A DNA stretch of 6,050 bases from Verrucomicrobia bacterium UBA3841. GTDB taxonomy: Bacteria; Verrucomicrobiota; Kiritimatiellia; RFP12; UBA1067. The stretch spans positions 1 to 6,050 of the forward strand of contig DGHT01000070.1 of assembly GCA_002392765.1 (NCBI GenBank), in the 5' to 3' direction. Under the pieces are notes generated by a model. That model was not told the DNA's origin, searched no databases, and saw nothing but the letters and a program-made list of their open reading frames with translations. A program made the position numbers and the translations under genes. Below, piece by piece: positions 1 through 5,885 of the stretch; the stretch's first letter is position 1, and each line of letters opens with the position of its first letter.

Positions 1-63
1 AACATGAAGAAGATGTACATCCACAAGATTGTGAACGTTCTCGGTTCCAACAACAAACTGTAA
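1..63 (+). CDS. C-terminal end of an unidentified protein (partial, start outside window)
   Basis: Frame 1 is open from the first base to TAA at 61-63 and encodes 20 residues ending in VLGSNNKL. The peptide is basic and shows no motif I recognise. It is more likely the tail of a gene that starts before the window than a free-standing mini-gene, although an ATG at 4 would give a 19-residue ORF. Its stop overlaps an in-frame ATG of the purM frame (TAATG, 61-65), and the purM start proposed here lies 38 bases after the stop. This gene is therefore probably co-transcribed with purM. Confidence 0.5.
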   Translation, partial: NMKKMYIHKIVNVLGSNNKL

Positions 64-90
64 TGGCTTCCGGGGACAAGAACAACAATC

Positions 91-95
91 AGGGG
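91..95 (+). promoter_or_regulatory. Shine-Dalgarno that decides the purM start
   Basis: AGGGG at 91-95 lies six bases before the ATG at 102. The upstream in-frame ATG at 63 has only AC-rich sequence before it and no recognisable ribosome binding site. The ATG at 102 also gives a protein of normal family length. Confidence 0.6.
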
Positions 96-101
96 TTTGC
101 T

Positions 102-1142
102 ATGTCCAAGACGAACAAGAGCGCGTACGCGCAGGCCGGCGTCAATATCGACGTCAAGATGGATGCGGTCAATTCCATAAAACAGATGGTTGCGTCCACG
201 AAGACGGCGAACGTCATCGGCGGAATCGGCGCGTTCGGCGGATTGCACAAGGTCCCGTCCGGCAAGGGCATGATTCTCGTCTCATCCACGGACGGAGTCG
301 GCACGAAACTCAAGGTCGCCGCCTTGATGAACAAGCACGACACCGTCGGACAGGATATCGTGAACCATTGCGTGAACGATATCCTCGTCCAGGGAGCGCG
401 GCCCCTGTTTTTTATGGACTACGTCGGCACTTCCAAGGTCGATCCGGTCCAGTTCAAAAACATCGTCGCCGGCCTTTGCAAGGCGTGCAAGGAGAACCAC
501 ATGGCTCTCCTCGGCGGCGAAACGGCCGAAATGCCGGGGCTCTACCCGGCCGGCGAGTACGACCTCGTCGGCACGATCGTCGGATGCGTAAAGAAGTCCG
601 AACTGATCACGGGCAAGTCCATCCGCGCGGGGGACGTTATAATCGGCTTCCCGTCGGGCGGCCTCCAGACCAACGGCTACTCGCTCGCCAGGCGCGTGAT
701 TTTCGACCTTTGCCAGTATTCCTGCCGCGACAAGCTCCCCGGAACCGACCAGACGTTCGGCGACGCGCTTCTCGCCGTCCACCGCAGCTTCCTCAAGCCG
801 GTGGGCAAGCTCCTCGAGCGCAAGATCAGGATTACGGGCATGGCGCACATCACCGGCGGCGGATTCCAGGACAACATTCCGCGCGTCCTTCCCAAAGTGG
901 CGAACGCGGAAATCGACCGCGCCTCCTGGGAGGTTCCGAAAATCTTCAAGTTCATCCAGAACCAGGGCAAGATCGAACGGGACGAGATGTACCGCGTTTT
1001 CAACATGGGCATCGGATTCGTCGTCATTCTGCCCAAGAACCAGCTTGAAAAGGCGACGAACATCCTCAAGGCGCAGCACCAGCCGTACAACATCATCGGC
1101 GTCATACGCAAAGGCAGCGGCGTCGTAACGTACAAGAACTGA
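102..1142 (+). CDS. purM: Phosphoribosylformylglycinamidine cyclo-ligase (AIR synthetase, PurM)
   Basis: PurM catalyses the fifth step of de novo purine synthesis in the cytoplasm: ATP-dependent closure of FGAM to aminoimidazole ribonucleotide. The protein has 346 residues from the ATG at 102, close to the roughly 345 of E. coli PurM. Family motifs appear in order: SAYAQAGV near the N-terminus (7-14), the glycine-rich GGIGAFGG (40-47), STDGVGTK (62-69, ATP/substrate binding), GGETAEMPG (138-146), PSGGLQTNGYS (184-194) and HITGGG (249-254), followed by the FNMGIGF segment typical of the C-terminal domain. An ATG at 63 in the same frame overlaps the upstream TAA and would add 13 polar residues. 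I prefer 102 because it has a Shine-Dalgarno and matches the family N-terminus. The ORF is intact. The stop is 25 bases before recD2, which suggests co-transcription although the two functions are unrelated. Confidence 0.97.
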   Translation: MSKTNKSAYAQAGVNIDVKMDAVNSIKQMVASTKTANVIGGIGAFGGLHKVPSGKGMILVSSTDGVGTKLKVAALMNKHDTVGQDIVNHCVNDILVQGARPLFFMDYVGTSKVDPVQFKNIVAGLCKACKENHMALLGGETAEMPGLYPAGEYDLVGTIVGCVKKSELITGKSIRAGDVIIGFPSGGLQTNGYSLARRVIFDLCQYSCRDKLPGTDQTFGDALLAVHRSFLKPVGKLLERKIRITGMAHITGGGFQDNIPRVLPKVANAEIDRASWEVPKIFKFIQNQGKIERDEMYRVFNMGIGFVVILPKNQLEKATNILKAQHQPYNIIGVIRKGSGVVTYKN

Positions 1143-1144
1143 CC

Positions 1145-1160
1145 GGCTCCGGCCGGAGTC
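1145..1160 (+). promoter_or_regulatory. Palindrome enclosing the recD2 ribosome binding site
   Basis: The purM-recD2 gap contains CTCCGGCCGGAG (1147-1158), a perfect 12-base palindrome. It can be extended by a G-T wobble and a G-C pair to 1145-1160. The GGAG at 1155-1158 lies nine bases before the GTG at 1168 and is the only plausible Shine-Dalgarno for recD2. Folded as a hairpin with a GGCC loop, it would bury that site. This is a sequence observation; a regulatory role is inferred. Confidence 0.4.
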
Positions 1161-1167
1161 CAGTCAG

Positions 1168-3447
1168 GTGGAAGACGCCAGAACAGATACGCTGGAAACC
1201 GTCGAGGGGACGGTTTCCAGCGTTGTTTTCCGCAACCCGGACAACGGATACACTGTTCTCCACGTCGAGCCGCCGCGCAGAGGCGTTCTCGCGGGGCGGG
1301 AGAAGATCACGGTCGTCGGAAAGACGCAGGCGGCGTGGGAAGGCGAAGAGATCCACGCGCAAGGGCGCTGGGTTCTCGACAAGGTGCACGGGCGGCAGTT
1401 CAAGGCCGACAAGATCACGTGCGACGCGCCAAGGTCGGTGGTCGGCGTGGAGCGCTATCTGGCGTCCGGACTTATAAAGGGCGTGGGGAAGGTTCTGGCG
1501 AAGAGGATCGTCGATACGTTCGGCGAAGATACGCTGGACGTCCTTTCGCACCATTCCGAGCGGCTCAGGGAAGTGCCGAAACTCGGCAGATCGAAGATTG
1601 CGCAGATAAAGGCGTCGTGGCACGCCAACGACACTTTGCGCGAGACGATGGTGTTCGGACAGACGTACGGCATTTCTATCGCGAAGATGACGAAGATCGT
1701 CAGGAAGTACGGACCCGACACCGTTGCTATAATCAAAGGAGACCCCTACCAGCTTTGCCGCGACATCTGGGGGATAGGGTTCTTGACGGCGGACAAGATC
1801 GCCCTCTCGGTCGGGATTCCGAAGGATTCCCCCGTGCGCGCGCGGGCCGTCGTCTCCTACGCTCTCGAAGTCGAGGCCGACGGCGGCGGACACTGCTGGT
1901 CGCTCGAAAACGACATTCTCCTCAAGGGCAACGAGCTTTGCTCGATCCCTGTCGAGACTCTCGGCGCGGCTCTCGAGGAGGAAATCTCCAAAAGGCGCAT
2001 CGTCGCAGAACCTGTCGATCCCGATAATCCGGCCGCCGGACGCAGGATATATTCAAGGTCGCTCTACATCTGCGAACGAAGCGTCGCGGGGGAAGTGCGC
2101 AGGATATTGCTGTCGCCTCCGTCGTTCCGTCAGATCGACGCCGGAAAGGCGGTCGACTGGTGGGAATCCAAATCCGGTTTTTCGCTCGCCGTGGGACAGG
2201 CGTCCGCGCTGCGGCGCACGCTGTCCGCCAAATTTTCCGTCATCGCGGGCGGGCCGGGCGTCGGCAAAACGACGATCATCCGCGCGCTTGCCGACATCTA
2301 CCGCGCGCGCCGGCTCAAGGTCGTGCTTGCCGCGCCGACCGGAAGGGCCGCGAAAAGAATGACCGAGTCTGTCGGCATCGACGCGCAGACGATCCACCGC
2401 ATGCTCAAGTGGAACCCGGCCACGAACAAGTTTACGTTTGATCGCGAGAACAGACTGGAAGGGGACGTGTTCATCTTCGACGAAACGTCGATGATAGACA
2501 TTCGCCTTGCGGCCAGCCTCCTTGCGGCGATACCCTCCGGCGCCACCGTCGTGTTCGTCGGCGACACCGACCAGCTCCCCAGCGTCGGCCCGGGGAACGT
2601 CCTTCGGGATCTCATCAAAAGCGGCGTCGTGGCGTATTCGCGGCTCGATACGATTTTCCGCCAGGATTCGTCGGGGCTGATCGTCTTGAACGCCCACCAT
2701 ATCAACGCGGGCGAACCGATCGAAACCAGGGGAGGGGACACCGATTTCTATTTCGTCAGGTGCGAGGACGCGGCGGTTTGCGTGTCGCGGATCGTCGATC
2801 TTATGGTGCGCCGAATCCCCTCTAAATTCGGATTCGATCCTCTTGCGGACATCCAGGTTCTGACTCCGATGAGGCGCAACCTGCTCGGAACGGAGAACCT
2901 CAACGCCGAGCTCCAAAAGGCGGTCAATCCGCGAGGCGATGCGGTAATGCGCGGAGGGATGTGTCTGCGCGCCGGCGACAGGGTTATGCAGCTGAGGAAC
3001 AACTACGACAAGGACGTCTACAACGGCGACATAGGATTCGTGAAAAGCGTGTCGTGCGCGGAGAAGAAGATTGCGGTGGATTTCGACGGCAGGCCTGTCG
3101 TGTACGACCAGGGCGAACTCGACGAAATAACGCTTGCGTACGCCACGACGGTGCACAAGTCCCAGGGCAGCGAGTACCCCGCAGTGATAGTCGTTCTCCA
3201 TTCCCAGCATTACGTCATGCTGCAGAGGAATCTGCTCTACACCGCCATCACCAGAGGCCGGAAACTCGTCATTCTGATAGGCGTGCCGTATGCCGTCGAC
3301 CAGGCCATAAAAAACAACGACGTTGGCGAAAGGCGCACTTCTCTCGCCGAGAGATGCGCATTGCCGCTACAGGCCCATGGCGGGGATGGAGACGCGATCC
3401 TCGGTCTTGACGCTGCCGCGTCCGAGGGCCTTTCTGACGAGCGGTGA
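1168..3447 (+). CDS. recD2: RecD2-type ATP-dependent 5'-3' DNA helicase (SF1B)
   Basis: This is a 759-residue helicase of the RecD2 (YrrC) type, which works without RecBC in DNA repair and replication-fork maintenance. The N-terminal region opens with EGTVSSVVFRNPDNGYTV (about 13-30), the usual RecD2 opening, and continues into a helix-hairpin-helix segment around GLIKGVGK (101-108). Motor motifs follow: Walker A GGPGVGKTT (361-369, Lys367), APTGRAAKR with TIHRML after it, Walker B FDET (437-440), motif III GDTDQLPSVGPG (465-476), the SH3-like GDRVMQLRNNYD region (from about 603), TVHKSQGSEYP (661-671) and YTAITRGR (691-698). GTG at 1168 is chosen because it precedes the conserved start directly and has GGAG nine bases upstream. 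No closer ATG exists, and later starts would remove conserved sequence. Residues 734-759 overlap the convergent TadE-like gene and look like a non-conserved extension. Confidence 0.95.
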   Translation: MEDARTDTLETVEGTVSSVVFRNPDNGYTVLHVEPPRRGVLAGREKITVVGKTQAAWEGEEIHAQGRWVLDKVHGRQFKADKITCDAPRSVVGVERYLASGLIKGVGKVLAKRIVDTFGEDTLDVLSHHSERLREVPKLGRSKIAQIKASWHANDTLRETMVFGQTYGISIAKMTKIVRKYGPDTVAIIKGDPYQLCRDIWGIGFLTADKIALSVGIPKDSPVRARAVVSYALEVEADGGGHCWSLENDILLKGNELCSIPVETLGAALEEEISKRRIVAEPVDPDNPAAGRRIYSRSLYICERSVAGEVRRILLSPPSFRQIDAGKAVDWWESKSGFSLAVGQASALRRTLSAKFSVIAGGPGVGKTTIIRALADIYRARRLKVVLAAPTGRAAKRMTESVGIDAQTIHRMLKWNPATNKFTFDRENRLEGDVFIFDETSMIDIRLAASLLAAIPSGATVVFVGDTDQLPSVGPGNVLRDLIKSGVVAYSRLDTIFRQDSSGLIVLNAHHINAGEPIETRGGDTDFYFVRCEDAAVCVSRIVDLMVRRIPSKFGFDPLADIQVLTPMRRNLLGTENLNAELQKAVNPRGDAVMRGGMCLRAGDRVMQLRNNYDKDVYNGDIGFVKSVSCAEKKIAVDFDGRPVVYDQGELDEITLAYATTVHKSQGSEYPAVIVVLHSQHYVMLQRNLLYTAITRGRKLVILIGVPYAVDQAIKNNDVGERRTSLAERCALPLQAHGGDGDAILGLDAAASEGLSDER
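1189..1223 (+). terminator. Perfect 15-bp hairpin with T-rich tail inside recD2 codons 8-19 (terminator or attenuator candidate)
   Basis: The arms at 1189-1203 and 1209-1223 are exact reverse complements (15 of 15) around a five-base loop GAGGG. The base after the right arm starts the run TGTTTTCC (1224-1231), so the unit resembles an intrinsic terminator 46 bases after the purM stop. It lies wholly within recD2, where the arms encode the residues around TLETV and TVSSV. Ribosomes translating recD2 would be expected to melt it. It could therefore act as a translation-dependent attenuator or as a 3'-end stabiliser for purM mRNA. The structure is certain from sequence; the function is inferred. 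Confidence 0.5.
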
Positions 3448-3669
3448 GCCGATGTCCGCGCTCGCGTGCTTCACCGACGAGGAATAGGATTCGTCCGCCC
3501 CGTGCGCGCCAAGCGCCGCGCCTCCGGCCTCGCGCCGCGCCTCCTGCGCGTTTTGCGTCGATTTGAGGATGATTTTGGAGAAGAAGAGGATCGCCGACAG
3601 GACAAGCACCGCGGTGAAAAGTCCGATCGCCAGTTCTACCATCGCCTGCGCGCGTCTTTCAGTGCCCAT
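3367..3669 (-). CDS. TadE-like pseudopilin, small (100 aa), last gene of the pilin operon
   Basis: The N-terminus is a basic leader, then RRAQAMVEL (5-13), then one hydrophobic helix (about 13-31) and a polar, Ser/Ala/Gly-rich remainder. This is the layout of TadE-like minor pseudopilins of the Flp/Tad system, which sit in the inner membrane and, after processing, join or prime pilus assembly. Taking Gln8 as +1, Glu12 is the conserved +5 glutamate. Residue -1 is Ala7 instead of the usual Gly. The ATG at 3669 is supported by GGAGG at 3682-3678, eight bases upstream and inside the preceding TadG-like gene, whose end it overlaps by 11 bases. The stop (TAG, 3369-3367) lies inside the convergent recD2, an 81-base antisense overlap. 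Assignment to the TadE-like family rests on pattern only; no specific orthologue is recognised. Confidence 0.7.
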   Translation of the reverse strand: MGTERRAQAMVELAIGLFTAVLVLSAILFFSKIILKSTQNAQEARREAGGAALGAHGADESYSSSVKHASADIGSPLVRKALGRGSVKTEDRVSIPAMGL

Positions 3670-5068
3670 GCGTCGTGCCTCCGTGTCCGCCGTGTCCGCC
3701 CGTGCCCCGTCTGCACGTTCCCGAATTGTATTTAAGCCAGTTGGAACCGGTCAGGTGGAATCCCCTGTTCTCCCAGGTTTTCAACTGTTTGCACCAGAAG
3801 CATCCGTGTCCGAGCCAGGCCGGGCCGCGGGCCATGTATACGGGAAGGTGTTCGCGCAGGTGCACTACCCAGGAGTAGTCGGCCGTCGAGAGATTTTCTC
3901 CGCCGGCGGAATCCAGCGGGACGAGCCGCACATCCCTGAATTCCGGAACGACGAAAGCCTTCAAGGAAAGGACGTCTCCGACATCGCCGTCGAGACCTGC
4001 CGCCGTCCCGAAGGGTTTCGCCGCGGCCGTCCACGTGAACGCGGACGAGGTGTCCGTCGAGACGGACTTCGCGTTGCCTTCGACGCGGCACACCGCCGCG
4101 CAGCCGCGGACGTTGTATTCCTCCTTGATTTCGCCGGCGATCGGGAAGTCGTAGTTGTCGTCGCCGGCGAGCGACTTGCCGTTGAACCACCTGCTCCACG
4201 CGGCGGTATCGAAGAAGAACCATGTCTGCGACGGATCGTCCAGAAGGGCGCCGCCGCCGTCGAAGATTCCTTTTTCCGGAGGCTCCGCCCCGTAGCGCCG
4301 CATGATTTCGAAGATTTCTTCGAGTGTGAAAACCGACGTCAGCGCCGTTTTCTTAGCTTCCACGTGAAGCGAGAAAATCTCGCTGTTGTCGAACGTGTTT
4401 TCGTTCGACGCGGGAAGGGGCGCCCAGTCGTTGTAGCTGTCGTAGTTCTGCAAAACGCTGTAGCAGTGGAAAAAGAACCAGCACCAGTCGCGCGACGATA
4501 TCGCGAAGTAGAAACGCTTGTCGACGAGAAGGTGCCCCGTCGAAGCGTAGTAGAATTCCATGTTGTCGGGGCCGGCCGCGAGACCGCCGGACATCGCATC
4601 CTCGATCTTCGACGCGTATTCGGTCCATGCGCCGGGCCACGGTTCGGGGTAAGGATCGCCTTCTTCCTTCGCCCCGGAGTAGACAAGGCGGATGTCTTTC
4701 ACATGTTCGCGCAGGATTTTGGAGAACTCGTCGCGCGGTTTCGCTCCGTTTCTGCGCGCGGCCCTGTCCGCAAGTCTCAGCGCTTCAACCGGTTCAAGGA
4801 GCGCCATGCGCCTCTGTTCGGCCGTTATGCGCGCGCACTCGTTGGAGTCTCCCGCGTACGCTGCCGCGAGGTGCGCTATGTTCAGTCTTCCGATTTCGTT
4901 GAGGATCAGACCTTGTTTGCGGGCCGCCGCGATCGCTGCGGCGTCGCCCGCGTTTTCGAGCCTTGCTTTAGTGCGCACGGAGAGGAACGTGTCGACGTTC
5001 AGCAGACACAAAAGCACTAGAACGACGATCGAGAAGAGGAGGAAAAGCGCTACCTGGCCTTTTTTCAA
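3659..5068 (-). CDS. TadG-like pilus-assembly-associated membrane-anchored protein, TTG start
   Basis: The protein has 469 residues. It opens with KKGQVALF, a single hydrophobic helix (about 5-24), and then VDTFLSVRTKARLENAGDAA (25-44) running into AIAAA. This is the signature of the TadG N-terminal domain, usually of the form 'VD...R..LQNAADAAALAAA'. The rest is expected outside the inner membrane. It is rich in Trp and Phe (an aromatic cluster near 195-215, another at 283-295) and has eight cysteines (78, 196, 202, 323, 327, 423, 426, 452), several in close pairs, so disulfides or metal sites are possible. The extreme C-terminus (455-469) is a Gly/His tail with GGHGGHGG. The start is TTG at 5068, directly after the TAG of the upstream gene, with GGGGGTGA (5080-5073), one mismatch from the full anti-SD complement. 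I see no von Willebrand motif. Its exact role is unknown. Confidence 0.75.
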   Translation of the reverse strand: MKKGQVALFLLFSIVVLVLLCLLNVDTFLSVRTKARLENAGDAAAIAAARKQGLILNEIGRLNIAHLAAAYAGDSNECARITAEQRRMALLEPVEALRLADRAARRNGAKPRDEFSKILREHVKDIRLVYSGAKEEGDPYPEPWPGAWTEYASKIEDAMSGGLAAGPDNMEFYYASTGHLLVDKRFYFAISSRDWCWFFFHCYSVLQNYDSYNDWAPLPASNENTFDNSEIFSLHVEAKKTALTSVFTLEEIFEIMRRYGAEPPEKGIFDGGGALLDDPSQTWFFFDTAAWSRWFNGKSLAGDDNYDFPIAGEIKEEYNVRGCAAVCRVEGNAKSVSTDTSSAFTWTAAAKPFGTAAGLDGDVGDVLSLKAFVVPEFRDVRLVPLDSAGGENLSTADYSWVVHLREHLPVYMARGPAWLGHGCFWCKQLKTWENRGFHLTGSNWLKYNSGTCRRGTGGHGGHGGTTHGH

Positions 5069-5539
5069 CTATTCACCCCCGTCGAACATGTACAGCGGAT
5101 AGTGTGATTCGATTTTCGCGTCTCCGGAAAGCCGGCGGCCGTCGTCTTCCAAAGTGATTTTCGCCGAAGCTTCCGGGGAAAGACCCAGATCCGAGTTCAC
5201 GAATGTCTTGAGTTTGTGCCAGAGTTCGTATTCCAGGACGCCGTGCGCGCGGGATGCGTTTTCGCTTTCGAGGTAGATCGGGATTTTCGAGACCTCGTCG
5301 TAGATGTCGCCTTCCGGCCACAGCCTCCTGCCGGAGACGGGAATCGCGGCGGCTCTGGCCGTCTTTTCGCACATGAAGCGGTTGAATCCGACGGCTTTGG
5401 CCCTGGCCGCGCGCGAAGCTGCGTGTTCCAGAACCGTTTTCGCCGCAACCATGCGCGAATATCTGAACGCGACCATGAACGCCGCGACTATGACGCCCAT
5501 GGCCAGAAGGGTTTCGACGATGGCTTGCGCGCGTCTCAG
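5069..5539 (-). CDS. TadE-like pseudopilin (156 aa), probable CTG start
   Basis: From CTG at 5539 the protein begins with RRAQAIVETLLAMGVIVAAF (residues 2-21): a basic stretch, the A-Q-A-I-V-E box with Glu9 at +5 when Gln5 is +1, and a full transmembrane helix. A charged soluble domain follows, ending in FDGGE. The first ATG in frame is at 5500, 13 codons later, and would cut off both the pseudopilin box and half the helix. No ATG, GTG or TTG occurs in this frame between the start of the upstream pilin gene and 5500. The CTG overlaps the TGA of that gene as CTGA (5539-5536), the same geometry as a classic ATGA coupling site. The stop TAG (5071-5069) abuts the TTG of the TadG-like gene. If a strict start rule is used, read 5069-5500. 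Function by analogy: minor pseudopilin of a Tad-type pilus. Confidence 0.7.
   Translation of the reverse strand: MRRAQAIVETLLAMGVIVAAFMVAFRYSRMVAAKTVLEHAASRAARAKAVGFNRFMCEKTARAAAIPVSGRRLWPEGDIYDEVSKIPIYLESENASRAHGVLEYELWHKLKTFVNSDLGLSPEASAKITLEDDGRRLSGDAKIESHYPLYMFDGGE
5073..5080 (-). promoter_or_regulatory. Strong Shine-Dalgarno supporting the TTG start of the TadG-like gene
   Basis: On the - strand GGGGGTGA matches seven of eight bases of the consensus GGAGGTGA, with the G run seven bases before TTG at 5068. It overlaps the last codons of the upstream TadE-like gene. This makes the TTG the credible start even though no ATG is nearby. Confidence 0.55.
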
Positions 5540-5694
5540 TTTCCGGTCTCTTCGATTTTGTCGGCAGCCTCGGTGTATTTCTGGCCGAGTTTGCCTGAAA
5601 ACACTTTTACGACGGCTATGAGGGCGATCGCGATAAGGCTCACGATCAGAATGTACTCGACCATCGTCTGTCCTTTTCTGGACTTTGCTTTCAT
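5536..5694 (-). CDS. Flp-type pilin, second of the tandem pair (52 aa)
   Basis: This is a 52-residue prepilin. A seven-residue basic leader (MKAKSRK) is followed by the class IVb Flp processing site G8|QTMVEY with Glu13 at +5 and Tyr14 at +6, then the hydrophobic helix (about 15-33) and a short amphipathic tail ending EETGN. In the Flp family a prepilin peptidase cuts after the Gly, and the mature peptide polymerises into the pilus fibre. The ATG at 5694 has an excellent AAGGAG (5706-5701) six bases upstream. A longer open frame extends upstream to 6036 but is not credible, because it runs through the first pilin gene in another frame and through the repeats. It lies 17 bases after the first pilin gene, and its TGA overlaps the CTG start of the next gene. 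Confidence 0.85.
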   Translation of the reverse strand: MKAKSRKGQTMVEYILIVSLIAIALIAVVKVFSGKLGQKYTEAADKIEETGN

Positions 5695-5700
5695 TTTCGT

Positions 5701-5706
5701 CTCCTT
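5701..5706 (-). promoter_or_regulatory. Shine-Dalgarno fixing the start of the second pilin
   Basis: AAGGAG on the - strand, six bases before ATG 5694, fills the 17-base gap between the two pilin genes. It rules out the much longer upstream-extended frame as the real gene. Confidence 0.7.
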
Positions 5707-5711
5707 GTTGT

Positions 5712-5870
5712 TTACGGATAGTCCGAACTTATAAGCCTTTCGGTCCGTACGACAGATCCGCGCACCGCTTTCAGCAGATACGCTAGCGCGGAAACCGCGA
5801 CGAGCAGGGCCGTGAACGCGAGGATGTATTCGACCATCGTCTGTCCGCGTCTCGTACGAAAGGATTTCAT
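5712..5870 (-). CDS. Flp-type pilin, first gene of the operon (52 aa)
   Basis: This short gene reads from ATG at 5870 to TAA at 5714-5712. It encodes a leader MKSFRTRR, the processing site G9|QTMVEY with Glu14 at +5 and Tyr15 at +6, a hydrophobic helix (about 16-34), and a basic tail ending SSDYP. Length and motif match its neighbour (both 159 bases, 52 residues), but outside GQTMVEYIL the two proteins are very different, so they are an old or strongly diverged pair. No Shine-Dalgarno precedes the ATG. The -10 box ends only eight bases upstream, so the message probably starts at or next to the ATG (leaderless or nearly so). Expected role: major or alternative pilin subunit, cleaved by a prepilin peptidase encoded elsewhere. 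Confidence 0.8.
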   Translation of the reverse strand: MKSFRTRRGQTMVEYILAFTALLVAVSALAYLLKAVRGSVVRTERLISSDYP

Positions 5871-5885
5871 ATAATGAAATTATAT
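5869..5885. repeat. AT-rich inverted repeat over the pilin -10 box and start codon
   Basis: ATATAAT (5869-5875), spacer GAA, ATTATAT (5879-5885): a perfect 7-bp dyad. It places a TATAAT on each strand, at 5870-5875 (+) and 5884-5879 (-). It could be an operator or a two-way -10 region. On the + strand I see no convincing -35 and no credible gene downstream. Confidence 0.45.

Noticed and set aside
63..101. Extended PurM N-terminus from ATG 63
   Set aside because: It has no SD, adds 13 polar residues absent from typical PurM, and a better start with AGGGG exists at 102. The TAATG overlap with the upstream stop means it cannot be fully excluded.
282..1079. 265-codon open frame on the - strand within purM
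   Set aside because: It is antisense to a fully conserved PurM and has no recognisable domain or ribosome binding site context.
2053..3210. 385-codon open frame on the - strand within recD2
   Set aside because: It lies antisense to the helicase motor motifs, has Arg/Val-rich composition and shows no motif. It is a shadow of recD2.
3563..5020. 485-codon open frame on the + strand opposite the TadG-like gene
   Set aside because: It is longer than the gene it opposes, but its product is an Arg/Val/Ala-rich string with no domain. The - strand frame has a membrane helix, the TadG N-terminal signature, an SD and coupled neighbours. It is a mirror of the GC-rich codon pattern.
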